Positions 7,890 to 16,177 of a stretch of DNA of 64,000 bases are shown piece after piece (within the stretch, counting starts at the first letter, position 1; every line of letters begins with the position of its first letter). This DNA comes from Xanthocytophaga agilis (lineage in GTDB: Bacteria; Bacteroidota; Bacteroidia; Cytophagales; 172606-1), in contig NZ_JASJOU010000004.1 of assembly GCF_030068605.1 (NCBI RefSeq), forward strand, positions 496,001-560,000. The letters are read 5' to 3'. Below the pieces are notes generated by a model. That model was not told the DNA's origin. It was given only the letters and a program-made list of their open reading frames with translations, and did not search any database. A program made the translations under genes and the position numbers.

Positions 7890-8484
7890 AAGTAAGTTAT
7901 GCAACCTATGTGGACTCTACTTAAACCAATTTCCTGTATTAGATAAATCAAAAAATCCAAATGTTTTTTGGGTTGGACTTTCTGCAGTGCAATTTGATGA
8001 AGATCAAATTACTAGACAACCTTTAGCATCTGATACACGTTCAGGCGCTCTAATTGAAGCAATAGAAAATCTCTTAATAGACAAAATTTCGTTTTACAAA
8101 ACTAATCTGGTAAAATGCCTTCCTTTAAAAGAAGGCAAAATAAGATATCCTCTTGAGCATGAAATGGAAAAGTGTTTTCCAAACTTAGAGATCGAATTAA
8201 ATTTTTTTCAACCAGATATTGTTTTTTTATTGGGAAAGCAAGTTGCAACGTTTGTGCTAAAGAAGAAAGGGATTACTAATATAACCCTATCAGACGAATT
8301 TAAGTATTCTTCTATTCTTATCAATAATATCACTTTTATCCCTATTCATCATCCTTCTTATATTCAAGTATACAAGCAAAGTAAGAAAGACTTATATATT
8401 GAGAGTATTCAAAAAATGTGTATGAACATTCTCAATATCAATCACATCTCTTACAGTATAATAGATCATTTATATAGTTTATAA
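7843..8484 (+). CDS. Uracil-DNA glycosylase superfamily protein (Fe-S type)
   Basis: The protein has the layout of family 4/5 UDGs: C20-x-x-C23 at the N-terminus, G45 opening a modified motif A (GLSAVQFDEDQ), T-N-L-V-K-C92 and C111 before a P-D-I-V-F-L-L-G-K-Q block, and a C-terminal H-H-P-S-Y (169-173) motif. The four cysteines can hold a [4Fe-4S] cluster. Motif A lacks the usual GExPG of uracil-specific enzymes, so the base recognised may differ. Translation starts within the radical SAM gene (47-base overlap). A lone base-excision repair role is possible, but the coupling to a radical SAM enzyme suggests action on a modified base. The start used is the first in-frame ATG; a start a few codons later cannot be excluded. 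Confidence 0.8.
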   Translation: MAEYSTVLNLELNPVRSKLCNLCGLYLNQFPVLDKSKNPNVFWVGLSAVQFDEDQITRQPLASDTRSGALIEAIENLLIDKISFYKTNLVKCLPLKEGKIRYPLEHEMEKCFPNLEIELNFFQPDIVFLLGKQVATFVLKKKGITNITLSDEFKYSSILINNITFIPIHHPSYIQVYKQSKKDLYIESIQKMCMNILNINHISYSIIDHLYSL

Positions 8485-8570
8485 AAATAAGCTATATGAA
8501 TCCAATCTCTGTATGTTGATTGGCTTTATTAACTCAGCAATATGCCTTTTATAAAAAATATATTACTTGG

Positions 8571-8600
8571 TTGACAAACATAATTTTATTTGTATATTTG
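8571..8600 (+). promoter_or_regulatory. Promoter with operator-like dyad before the structured RNA
   Basis: TTG (8571-8573) and TATATTTG (8593-8600) are 19 bases apart. GTTGACAAA (8570-8578) and TTTGTAAAC (8597-8605) are a one-mismatch inverted repeat. Both the boxes and the dyad resemble those at 4785-4826. Confidence 0.7.
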
Positions 8601-8718
8601 TAAACAATAAAGCTACTGTTGAAAGCAGTTTTAATAGTAAGTGTTTACAAAACAAAGTTATTGTTTTTGGTAAGTCACAAGTTCAAAAGAAGTAGATTGT
8701 TATTATGTTTCTTTAAAT

Positions 8719-8957
8719 GCAAGAATGAGTTTCTTTTTAAAAGAAATGCTTGTGCTTGAATAATTTGAAAGGTAATAAAACACAAAAGTCGGGCGACTTG
8801 GCGGAAGACCGACTTCGTGTTCTGTATTGAGGATAGCCTTTTGGAAAGGCTAAGGGTACTATTTTGTTTCCGCAAAATAGCAAAAGAAGTTCTGAATTTC
8901 CAATACTTCTTTTGTTTTTCCTTCTTAGGCAGCTACACCTTGTCCTCAACTTGTAGC
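8719..8957 (+). ncRNA. Candidate structured RNA with serial hairpins
   Basis: Downstream of a consensus promoter, and with no coding frame, at least five hairpins follow one another: AACAC-AAGTCGG (8779-8792) with CCGACTT-GTGTT (8809-8821); TAGCCTTT/AAAGGCTA (8834-8852); CTATTTTG/CAAAATAG (8859-8880); CAAAAGAAGT/ACTTCTTTTG (8881-8914), followed by TTTTT; and GCTACA/TGTAGC (8932-8957). A further A/T hairpin, TTTCTTTT/AAAAGAAA, lies at 8730-8746. The density of perfect stems is far above the surrounding sequence. It could be a free RNA ending near 8920 or a long leader of the 57-residue gene. It matches no RNA family I can recognise (not tmRNA, RNase P or SRP RNA). Confidence 0.55.
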
Positions 8958-9043
8958 ATTTTATCCCAATGGAGAGGTGCTTGCTCCATAAGTCAATGCA
9001 CAAAGGCTATTTCACTAAAAAAAATGAGAGGAGGTGTTTTTAA

Positions 9044-9217
9044 ATGGCTAAAAATGGCAAGTCTGGAGACGGACACCGAGTTGGATCTATAAAAGAGAGA
9101 TCTCAGACGTTCAATCCGCAGACTGAACGATGGGTAAAACGTGATACCAACACAGGGAAGTTTATCGACCAGAAATCGGATGACAAACCGTTTAAGGGTG
9201 TGAGAAAAGAAAAGTAA
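9044..9217 (+). CDS. 57-residue basic protein of unknown function
   Basis: The reading frame starts with MAKNGKSGDGHRVGSIKERS and ends with KPFKGVRKEK. It has the wording of a small conserved Bacteroidota family (MAKNGK..GHR..., TFNP, WVKRD..TGKF, PFKGVRKEK) of unknown role. It is rich in Lys, Arg, Gly and Asp and has no membrane segment, so it may bind nucleic acid. An unusually strong Shine-Dalgarno sequence, AGAGGAGGTG, lies at 9027-9036, 7 bases before the ATG, which is rare in this phylum and settles the start. The gene follows a highly structured RNA region and ends before a strong terminator, so the RNA and the protein probably form one transcription unit. Confidence 0.8.
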   Translation: MAKNGKSGDGHRVGSIKERSQTFNPQTERWVKRDTNTGKFIDQKSDDKPFKGVRKEK

Positions 9218-9248
9218 TCTTTTTTGTAATCCGTTTTCTATCCATTGT

Positions 9249-9276
9249 AGAAACCTCTCTTTTAAGAGAGGTTTCT
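9249..9276 (+). terminator. Hairpin terminator between the 57-aa gene and Thoeris
   Basis: AGAAACCTCTCTT/AAGAGAGGTTTCT is a perfect 13-bp stem with a TT loop. Only a weak T-rich tail follows (CTAAACTATTTCTTC), and on the opposite strand the tail is also weak. Confidence 0.7.
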
Positions 9277-9355
9277 AAACTATTTCTTCTGTTTCTTATT
9301 AATGCCAATACCGGGAGGATAGTTGGATATTATCTCATGTAAAAATTTTACTAGT

Positions 9356-9922
9356 ATGACAATACTTACAAAAAATGACTTGCTTCAGGTTCGCTTGGGT
9401 GCGTCTGAACAGGAAGTTCGTGCCTTCTCTAATAAAAAAAATCAGATGTTTGAGGCAAGGCGAAATAGAAACCCTACTGTTTTCCTATCACATAGTCATC
9501 ATGATAAAGAACAGATTGAAAAGGCTTTAGTTTTATTAAACAAACTTGGAGTTGATGTATATGTTGATTGGCTAGATGAGGGCATGCCTGATGTTCCTAA
9601 CGGTGAAACAGCTAGAAAAATAAAAGATAAAATCAAAGAAAATAGAAAGTTTGTTGTATTAGCTACTAATAAAGCAATTACCTCTAAGTGGGTAAATTGG
9701 GAGCTAGGCTATGGTGATGCAGATAAATATATTGAAAACATATCCATCATTCCCATTGCGGAAAATGATGGCAATTGGATAGGTAATGAGTATTTACAAA
9801 TTTATCCTAGAGTTGAGAAAGAGAGTTCTTACAACTATTACAAACAGGTTTGGGATACTATATATACTGTTATTTATCCTAATGGAAAAAAGATAATGTT
9901 GAAAGATTGGTTAACTAATTAA
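9356..9922 (+). CDS. thsB: Thoeris TIR-domain sensor (canonical TIR)
   Basis: Residues 40-150 form a TIR domain: TVFLSHSHHDKE (strand A and box 1), GVDVYVDWLDEG (box 2 region), KFVVLATNKAITSKWVNWELG (strand D with the catalytic glutamate E116). TIR proteins of Thoeris convert NAD+ into cyclic ADP-ribose-type signals on phage infection. The gene lies 10 bases before the SIR2-SLOG effector gene. The ATG at 9356 is taken as start. A TTG at 9323, with GGAGG 5 bases upstream, would add 11 residues and is a fair alternative. A second, different TIR-like gene follows the effector, so this system has two sensors. Confidence 0.85.
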   Translation: MTILTKNDLLQVRLGASEQEVRAFSNKKNQMFEARRNRNPTVFLSHSHHDKEQIEKALVLLNKLGVDVYVDWLDEGMPDVPNGETARKIKDKIKENRKFVVLATNKAITSKWVNWELGYGDADKYIENISIIPIAENDGNWIGNEYLQIYPRVEKESSYNYYKQVWDTIYTVIYPNGKKIMLKDWLTN

Positions 9923-9932
9923 TGATACTCCT

Positions 9933-11375
9933 ATGAATTTTTCACCTGAAATAAAGACGTTCATAAGTGAATATGTGAAACATATTCGACAAAAAGATGC
10001 TGCAATATTTGCTGGAGCTGGTTTATCTAGAATAAAGGGTTTTGTGACTTGGGCTCAATTATTAGATGATATAGCTACCGAGCTAGGGTTAGATATAAGC
10101 AAGGAAAGCGATTTTATTTCAATTGCTCAATATCATGTCAATAAAAACCAAAATATAGACAAAATAAGACGAAAGATTATGGAGGAGTTTTCCGATATTT
10201 CTTCCCCGTCAGAAGTACATCAAACATTAGCTAAGTTACCAATTGAAACCTATTGGACTACTAATTATGATACACTCATTGAAGACGCATTAAAACAGTT
10301 GCATCGTAAACCTGATGTTAAACATGAGGTTAAGCAGCTTCCACACACTGTACCTAATAGAAAAGCTGTTGTCTATAAAATGCATGGTGATGTGCATCAT
10401 CCTGCTGATGCTATCATTACAAAAGACCATTTTGAAAAATACTCCCTTACTCACCAATCATTTGCCACAGCATTAAATGGAGACTTGCTATCAAAAACTT
10501 TCCTTTTCATTGGTTTCAGTTTTACTGATCCTAACCTGGCAAATGTGTTAGCAAGATTAAGCTTTCGCTTCGGTGAGAGTTCACGTCAGCACTACTGCTT
10601 TATTAGAAGGATTAAAAGATCTGAATTTAAAAATAAAGCTGATTATGAATATGCTAATAGAAAGCAAGAATTAATGGTACAGGACTTAAAGAGGTACAAA
10701 ATACAAGCTTTACTTATAGAAGAATATGAGGACATCTTATCAATATTAAAAGAGATTGAAAGACAGTTTCAAAAGAAAACTATTTTTATTTCTGGTAGTG
10801 CTGTTGAATATGGCTCAATGGATACAAATCAAGCGCAAGAATTTATCCACAAACTAAGTAGTGAATTAATAAGGGAGAATTTAACTATAGTAAATGGATT
10901 TGGATGGGGTGTAGGAAGTGCTATAATAAATGGTGCACTTGAAAGGATTTTTGAGAATCAAGATAAATATTCTGAAGAACAATTGATATTAAGGCCATTT
11001 CCTCAATTTAAGACAGGAACAAAGTTGCTAACTGAGATGTGGGATGAGTATCGGCACCAAATGATATCTATGGCAGGAATCGCTTTATTTTTGTTTGGTA
11101 ACAAAAGTAAAGATGGTCAAACCATTAATGCAGATGGGGTAATGAAAGAATTTGATGTTGCCATTTCAAAAGGATTGCTTCCTATTCCTGTTGGTGCTAC
11201 TGGTTATATGTCAAAAGAGATATGGAGGAAAGTTGACCAAAATTTTGATGTATATTATAAAGATACAGCACTTATTAGAAACAAGGCAAAGTTTATGGAG
11301 CTAAATGACAATTTATGTCTACCAGAAGTATTAATTAAGAGGGTTGTTGACATAATCAAATTGGTAAATAAATAA
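9933..11375 (+). CDS. thsA: Thoeris effector ThsA (SIR2 + SLOG)
   Basis: Residues about 15-275 are a SIR2-like NADase: FAGAGLS at 26-32, TTNYD with N111 and KMHGD with H151. These correspond to the catalytic Asn and His of known ThsA. Residues about 283-475 form a SLOG (STALD) domain beginning IFISGSAVEYG and containing VNGFGWGVGSAI and GIALFLFGNK, which binds the cyclic ADP-ribose signal made by the TIR protein. The length of 480 is close to that of Bacillus ThsA (about 476). Once the signal binds, the enzyme depletes NAD+ and stops phage growth by killing or arresting the cell. TIR genes flank it on both sides (10-base and 1-base gaps), forming a tight operon. Confidence 0.92.
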   Translation: MNFSPEIKTFISEYVKHIRQKDAAIFAGAGLSRIKGFVTWAQLLDDIATELGLDISKESDFISIAQYHVNKNQNIDKIRRKIMEEFSDISSPSEVHQTLAKLPIETYWTTNYDTLIEDALKQLHRKPDVKHEVKQLPHTVPNRKAVVYKMHGDVHHPADAIITKDHFEKYSLTHQSFATALNGDLLSKTFLFIGFSFTDPNLANVLARLSFRFGESSRQHYCFIRRIKRSEFKNKADYEYANRKQELMVQDLKRYKIQALLIEEYEDILSILKEIERQFQKKTIFISGSAVEYGSMDTNQAQEFIHKLSSELIRENLTIVNGFGWGVGSAIINGALERIFENQDKYSEEQLILRPFPQFKTGTKLLTEMWDEYRHQMISMAGIALFLFGNKSKDGQTINADGVMKEFDVAISKGLLPIPVGATGYMSKEIWRKVDQNFDVYYKDTALIRNKAKFMELNDNLCLPEVLIKRVVDIIKLVNK

Positions 11376-11376
11376 T

Positions 11377-12003
11377 ATGGCTAGACATGTTTTTTTTAGT
11401 TTCCATTATAAAGATGTAGTTGATTTTCGTGCTAATGTTGTTAGAAATGCTTGGTTGACCAAAGACAAAGAATCTGTTTTTTATGATAAATCTATTTGGG
11501 AGGAGTCACAACTAAAAGGCGTAGCAGCATTAAAAAAATTGATTGAGGATGGGCTTCATCATACATCTATAACAACTGTATTAATAGGATCAAATACTTT
11601 TGAGCGTCCCTGGGTAAAATATGAGATCTTTAAAAGTTTTGAAGATGGCAATGGTTTGTTTGGAATTTACATTAATAAGATAAAATGTAAAAATGGAAAT
11701 ATTCTTCCAAGAGGTCCAAACCCTTTTGATTATCTAGGAGTTAAGGTTGCTATCGATGGAAAAACGATTGATTTTTATGAATATGTTGATAGCAAATGGC
11801 AAATATTTAAAAAACTACCTCAAATAAGCAATAAGAGGTCTAATACCGTTTATTTTTCTTCTGGTATTCTATCAACTGCTTGGGGCAAATTCTATAAACT
11901 TTCCCAGTTATTCCCAACATATTGTTGGGTAGATAATAGTGGATACGATAATTTTACTCGCTGGGTAGAAAATGCATATTTACAACGTGGTTATGAAAAA
12001 TAA
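11377..12003 (+). CDS. thsB: Thoeris ThsB, MTH538-type TIR-like sensor
   Basis: The N-terminus (ARHVFFSFHYKDVVDFRAN) and the block ERPWVKYEIFKSFEDGNGLFGIYI match the ThsB/MTH538 TIR-like family (DUF1863). E83 in WVKYE sits where the catalytic glutamate of Bacillus cereus ThsB lies. The protein is about 208 residues, with a C-terminal extension (about 130-208) typical of the family. It starts one base after the thsA stop codon. Together with the canonical TIR gene upstream it gives the operon two sensors that could respond to different phages or make different signal isomers. The family call is firm. Confidence 0.88.
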   Translation: MARHVFFSFHYKDVVDFRANVVRNAWLTKDKESVFYDKSIWEESQLKGVAALKKLIEDGLHHTSITTVLIGSNTFERPWVKYEIFKSFEDGNGLFGIYINKIKCKNGNILPRGPNPFDYLGVKVAIDGKTIDFYEYVDSKWQIFKKLPQISNKRSNTVYFSSGILSTAWGKFYKLSQLFPTYCWVDNSGYDNFTRWVENAYLQRGYEK

Positions 12004-12053
12004 TAGATCGTATAAAAAACTCCTTAATTGTATTGATAAATTATTTAGGCTTT

Positions 12054-12091
12054 TACGCACTACATTATATCTTGATATAGTGTAGTGCGTA
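12054..12091. terminator. Bidirectional terminator between Thoeris and the HD gene
   Basis: TACGCACTACA-TATATC / GATATA-TGTAGTGCGTA forms a long stem (11 bp plus inner 6 bp) between convergent genes. It ends 3 bases before the HD gene stop codon. Confidence 0.85.
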
Positions 12092-12094
12092 TTT

Positions 12095-13684
12095 CTAATC
12101 CTCATATTTCTCTAAATCCTCAATTTCTTGTCTTAATACAGCACGTATTCTTTCTTCAAAAGTTTGAAATTCATCTGAATCTTTAAAGGTCCTACGTAAG
12201 TATATTCTTAGTACTCCTACAGTTATATCTAGGATTGCAAATTCTTTTCCCGCCTTTTTCCAATCTTCAATAAATTCGTACTTTTTATTTTTCTTTTTTG
12301 CAAGAGTGATACTTTTAGAATCGGCCTCTTTGAAAGTAAAGTTTTCATAGTAATCAGATACCGCACAAATGTTATCAAGCTCAAAAAGTGAATTCAGTTG
12401 ATTATCTATTTTTTGCCGTATTTCTTTAATTTTTCTAGTTTCTAACTCTTTATCACTGTAAACCCCTAAAACAATTTTCTTCTGATATACACGCTTGAAA
12501 AGCTTCCTATTAACTAACTCTTCAATTACTTTTTTTTGTGTCATTGATTGAGCTAGCTGTTTTTTTACTGTTCTATTGAGAAAATATTCATCACTATTTA
12601 TAGTATAAAATTCTAGAAGCTTTTCTAAATTTTCGCATTCATCTAAAAGCTTGCTTTTGGTACCACAGCTACATGTTGGCCTAGTTCCATACGTAAGCAT
12701 AGTATTTGCGGCTCGGTTAGTCTTATGAAAATAGACTTGATTATATAAATGTGATCTTGATTGAATAAATCTCAGCATGGATTCTAGTCCACTTTCCTTA
12801 AAACATAAATCAACTTCATTCTTTTTATTCTTATAAGCTAAGAATGATGCAAATATCCTATTTATATCATAGACTCCATATGTAACTCCCGAAAAATAGC
12901 TATCTCTAAGCAAATAATCCATTCTATCCGCATCAATAGGAAAGCCTGTAACAATCTTTGAGAAAAACTCCGTATAAACAAGATCATTATGTTTTATATC
13001 TTCTAAACCCTCAAATTTAGGTTCAATCATCTTTACAATTCTTTCTGAAGAAAGGCTATCAACAACATATTGGCTCGAATTAGAAAACTTTTGTGGTGTA
13101 TGAATATATACGTTTTTCATTTTATCAATTAAATAAAAGATAAATGCACATGATATTACTTCATGCTCAACTTTACCATTATTTTTATCAATAAGATTTT
13201 CAAAACCTACTTTATATTTCTGTAGTTGTTTATCTCCATCAACTATCTTTAAAAATGCCTCTTTAGAAATTGAAAACTCATCAAATAGATGAGACATAGG
13301 TCCATGTCCTATATCATGTAATAATGCGGCTAATCTTAATTCTTGATAATAAACTTGTTCTTGACCTTGTAATGTATTTAAATCGAAAAAATTAGGATTT
13401 GTTTGTAGTGAATATTTTTCTTGCTTCTTATTACCTGTTGCATAATTTTCTTTACAAGAATCAAAAATTTTTCCTGCCAGATGCATTACTCCAATAGAAT
13501 GTTCAAATCGTGTATGATTGGCAGAAGGAAAAACATAATAGAGGAAAGTGTTTTGTTTTATTTTTCTTAATCTGGAAAATATGGGTTGCGAAATGCACCA
13601 TTTTTCAATTTCTGAAAGTTTTATGTCACCATGTAATGGGTCTAAAATACTCCCATAATAGTTATCTCTATAATCAAACTGCAT
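12095..13684 (-). CDS. HD-domain phosphohydrolase (dNTPase-like)
   Basis: With the start at 13684 the protein has 529 residues. It shows the complete HD metal site: H57 and H62 in NHTRFEHSIGV, H123-D124 in ALLHDIGHGPMSH, and a late Asp in I-D-A-D-R-M-D-Y-L-L-R-D-S. The opening DPLHGDIKLSEIE and the overall order match COG1078/SAMHD1-like phosphohydrolases, which hydrolyse dNTPs; several relatives protect bacteria from phage by nucleotide depletion. The C-terminal 200 residues are Lys-rich and unrecognised. An upstream ATG at 13735 would add 17 hydrophobic residues that do not fit the family, so the shorter start is preferred. The gene is convergent with Thoeris and shares its terminator. A role in defence is inferred from location. 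Confidence 0.85.
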   Translation of the reverse strand: MQFDYRDNYYGSILDPLHGDIKLSEIEKWCISQPIFSRLRKIKQNTFLYYVFPSANHTRFEHSIGVMHLAGKIFDSCKENYATGNKKQEKYSLQTNPNFFDLNTLQGQEQVYYQELRLAALLHDIGHGPMSHLFDEFSISKEAFLKIVDGDKQLQKYKVGFENLIDKNNGKVEHEVISCAFIFYLIDKMKNVYIHTPQKFSNSSQYVVDSLSSERIVKMIEPKFEGLEDIKHNDLVYTEFFSKIVTGFPIDADRMDYLLRDSYFSGVTYGVYDINRIFASFLAYKNKKNEVDLCFKESGLESMLRFIQSRSHLYNQVYFHKTNRAANTMLTYGTRPTCSCGTKSKLLDECENLEKLLEFYTINSDEYFLNRTVKKQLAQSMTQKKVIEELVNRKLFKRVYQKKIVLGVYSDKELETRKIKEIRQKIDNQLNSLFELDNICAVSDYYENFTFKEADSKSITLAKKKNKKYEFIEDWKKAGKEFAILDITVGVLRIYLRRTFKDSDEFQTFEERIRAVLRQEIEDLEKYED

Positions 13685-13736
13685 ATTAATAAAGTAAAAA
13701 GTGTAAAAGTAAGTATTTAGAATCGTGTGTTTCAAA

Positions 13737-14067
13737 AGAATGAAATCCTTATCTATTATGCTTTTAATTAATTATCAAATACTTACATAAGTAGTTATTA
13801 AGAATAATATAATAAATACAGAGTTCTGTGTAACAGGTTAATGTTGTAGGATATGATTTTATAGGTTTTTTAAGAAGATAGCTTGGCTTAACTGATAGTT
13901 TTATTAAAATATTTAATAGGGACGCTTATAAATATATTAATTACGTTGGTTTCGTTAAAACTTCAATAAATCAGGATTGGATAGACTGAATTGTCAAAAG
14001 AGTACTTACCATATATCCAAGAAAAATCATAAAAATTTAATTTTTACTATATATTCTACTTATTTTA
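13737..14067. other. Gene-free A+T-rich stretch
   Basis: No coding frame, RNA fold or clear repeat is visible. It separates the defence genes from the plasmid-like module and may contain the right edge of the island, but I found no repeat of the tRNA-Cys 3' end here. Confidence 0.5.
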
Positions 14068-14099
14068 TTTGCACCTGTTATCGGTTTGGATTATTTTTG
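14068..14099 (+). promoter_or_regulatory. Bacteroidota-type promoter
   Basis: TTTG (14068-14071) and TATTTTTG (14092-14099) with 20 bases between. It would produce a leader of about 400 bases before the HTH gene at 14507, in which I see no convincing gene. Confidence 0.6.
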
Positions 14100-14506
14100 C
14101 TTTTAAGGATTCGGACCTGAAAACTGATCAAATTCAGGGCTGAATTTTTACCAGTCTATTTACTTTTTTTAGTGCTTCAAACCCATACAACTTTCATGAG
14201 AACCGTAAAATTATCCGTCGAAAAAGGTGTTCCTATTGGCCATTTACCCACAAAAGCTGCTTTATTAAAAAAACAATCCTTTCCTTTTTTGTTACACACC
14301 CTTCTGTTACCTGTAAAAAGCCTTCTGGCAAATACCTTGTTTGTGTGTAGTAGTACCCCGTTATTTTTTAGTAATACTCCCAGTATCCCCAGTCGACCGG
14401 GACACTAACCTGCCTTCCGCAAAAAAGTACAATTCCCCAGTTGTACACCCTGCCTCTGCATTCTTTTCACATTATTCATTTTTTTATTCCTATCCAGGTA
14501 TATACT

Positions 14507-14809
14507 ATGGACTTATTGCGCATACCCCAGGTACTCGAACAATTACAAACTGAGTTGGCCTCATTGCAGGCGGAAGTAAGACGATTGCAAGCCAGTCACA
14601 CAGGTCAGGCCAAACGCATTACGATGGCTGATGCCGAAAATCAACTGGGCGTTTCGCGCTTTCATATTCGCAGACTGATCGGAGCCGGTATCATTCAGAG
14701 TGGTCAACGCATTGGAGCTGGCAAAAACGCCAAGTGGACGTTTGACTACCAGGAGATTTTACATCTGGTCAAAAATCCGTCGTTCCTAAACATCGAATCC
14801 GTTTCCTAA
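14507..14809 (+). CDS. Small helix-turn-helix (excisionase-like) protein
   Basis: The 100-residue product starts with MDLLRIPQVLEQLQTEL, a leucine-rich helix (about 1-30) suited to dimerisation. A MerR/excisionase-type HTH follows: ITMADAENQLGVSRFHIRRLIGAG, then a wing with IGAGKNAKWTF. The ATG at 14507 is preferred because the in-frame upstream extension to 14441 is hydrophobic and lacks family features. Such proteins are common next to replication and mobilisation genes of Bacteroidota plasmids and integrated elements. The next gene, a replication-like protein, lies 132 bases downstream on the same strand. Confidence 0.65.
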   Translation: MDLLRIPQVLEQLQTELASLQAEVRRLQASHTGQAKRITMADAENQLGVSRFHIRRLIGAGIIQSGQRIGAGKNAKWTFDYQEILHLVKNPSFLNIESVS

Positions 14810-14941
14810 GAACGGGTAATCCCTTTGTTGTTTCTCATTCCCAATGCACAGGAATTGCTCCTGGCTGCATTTGCCTGGTGGTTACACTGGGTGGTGGAAT
14901 TCTATTGCCTTTACTGATCTATTATACTTGTTAACTTTTTT

Positions 14942-16177
14942 ATGAATTACGCAATCGTCTATTATCCACTACTCAGACAATTTGATATTACTATGCCCGA
15001 ATATGCACTGATCTTTGCTATTGACGGGCTATCCGCTCAAACAGGGTGGTGTTATGCTTCCCGAGCTGAACTGGCCGACTGTATTTGTGTGAAACAGCGA
15101 TGGGTGTATGAATCACTGAATCGGTTAATCCAGAAAGGACTGATTGAGGTAGATCCACAATCGCGTTTTTTGAGGGCAAGCAAGAGCTGGAAAAAAGCAA
15201 TTGCCAGTTGTAAAACCCAGAGTGCCACTTCTGATCATCTCTCTGCACAAAATACAGCTGCACAAAACACAGACGATATGCGAAAAATGCAGAGGCGAAA
15301 GGCGCAGAGAAAGCACAGACAGGCTATGCATGAAGTGCAGTCAACCTATGCAGAAACTGGGAAAGAACCTATGCAGAATTTACATAGTTCCGTGTATAGT
15401 GGTTTGCAGGATTCACAGTCAGAGCATGTGAATTTCGTAGTATCAGGTATGCACGATTCACAGTTAGATTATGCGCCAAGCGCAGACAATAATAATATAT
15501 ATAGTAATATCAATACTAATACAATAGTAATAAAACAAAAAAGCGCATACGCGCAAGATTTTCAATTTTCAAATGAGCAGGAGATTTTTAAAAAAGAAAA
15601 AGCAGGGGAGAAGCAAGAAAATTTTTTGAAGAGCGAAGAAGACAACCAACCTGTTGTAGAAGCCGCTATAGTAACCCCTCCCCAGGTTGCGCCGGCCCCC
15701 TCCCCTAAGAAGGCTGTACAGACTGAAAATGCTATGCAAAACGTGCATAGCCTTAAAACTGATTCTAAGGCTACTCCAGTCGATCCGTGTCTTGTGCCTT
15801 GTCGAGAGGCCTATCTGCTGTATTTCGGGGCGTACAAGTGGGTCTATGGGCGCGATGACAAGTTTCTCAAACAGGTATTGGAACAGATCCGCTACAAAAT
15901 CGCTGTTCAGTGGCAACAATCCGATAGGAATCTGGCTGACATTCCCGATGAATCAGTGATACATTCCTTCCAGAGCCTGCTGGAAATGATTCCTACCTGG
16001 TATCGGGACAATGGACACACAACACCAAACGACCTGAACCGTTTTTTCGAAAAGTACTATTCGGCTATCAAGTCAGGCAATGGAGGAGGGGATCGGGGAC
16101 CTTTTGCACCTTTGCAGGATCAGGAATATGAAACAGTGCAGTTGCTACTCCAGTCCAGAGGAAGACATAACCGATAG
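14942..16177 (+). CDS. Replication-like protein with N-terminal winged helix
   Basis: Residues about 1-85 form a winged-helix domain: PEYALIFAIDGLSA, then W-C-Y-A-S-R-A-E-L-A-D-C-I and R-W-V-Y-E-S-L-N-R-L-I-Q-K-G-L-I. This kind of domain is found at the start of phage and plasmid replication proteins. The middle (about 90-270) is low-complexity, rich in Gln, Asn, Met and His, and probably disordered. The C-terminal 120 residues contain W-V-Y-G-R-D-D-K-F-L-K-Q-V-L and a helical region ending in RFFEKYYSAIKSG, like the DnaD/primosome-type tails of such proteins. I see no catalytic motif for a Rep nuclease. Gene order suggests an integrated plasmid or similar element; the function is a guess from architecture. 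Confidence 0.6.
   Translation: MNYAIVYYPLLRQFDITMPEYALIFAIDGLSAQTGWCYASRAELADCICVKQRWVYESLNRLIQKGLIEVDPQSRFLRASKSWKKAIASCKTQSATSDHLSAQNTAAQNTDDMRKMQRRKAQRKHRQAMHEVQSTYAETGKEPMQNLHSSVYSGLQDSQSEHVNFVVSGMHDSQLDYAPSADNNNIYSNINTNTIVIKQKSAYAQDFQFSNEQEIFKKEKAGEKQENFLKSEEDNQPVVEAAIVTPPQVAPAPSPKKAVQTENAMQNVHSLKTDSKATPVDPCLVPCREAYLLYFGAYKWVYGRDDKFLKQVLEQIRYKIAVQWQQSDRNLADIPDESVIHSFQSLLEMIPTWYRDNGHTTPNDLNRFFEKYYSAIKSGNGGGDRGPFAPLQDQEYETVQLLLQSRGRHNR

Noticed and set aside
8719-8957. Retron RNA
   Set aside because: No reverse transcriptase gene lies in the window near it, and the msr/msd end pairing is not evident.
8675-9092. Several frames on both strands over the structured RNA region
   Set aside because: They run through hairpins, overlap each other and read as Cys/Ser/Leu-rich nonsense; only the frame at 9044-9217 is real.
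14100-14125. Possible repeat of the tRNA-Cys 3' end (ATTCGGACCT)
   Set aside because: Only a few bases match, far too short for an attachment-site duplication.
14172-14408. 78-codon frame in the leader before the HTH gene
   Set aside because: Composition is low-complexity Ser/Pro/Leu, there is no family match and no start context; it is more likely untranslated leader.
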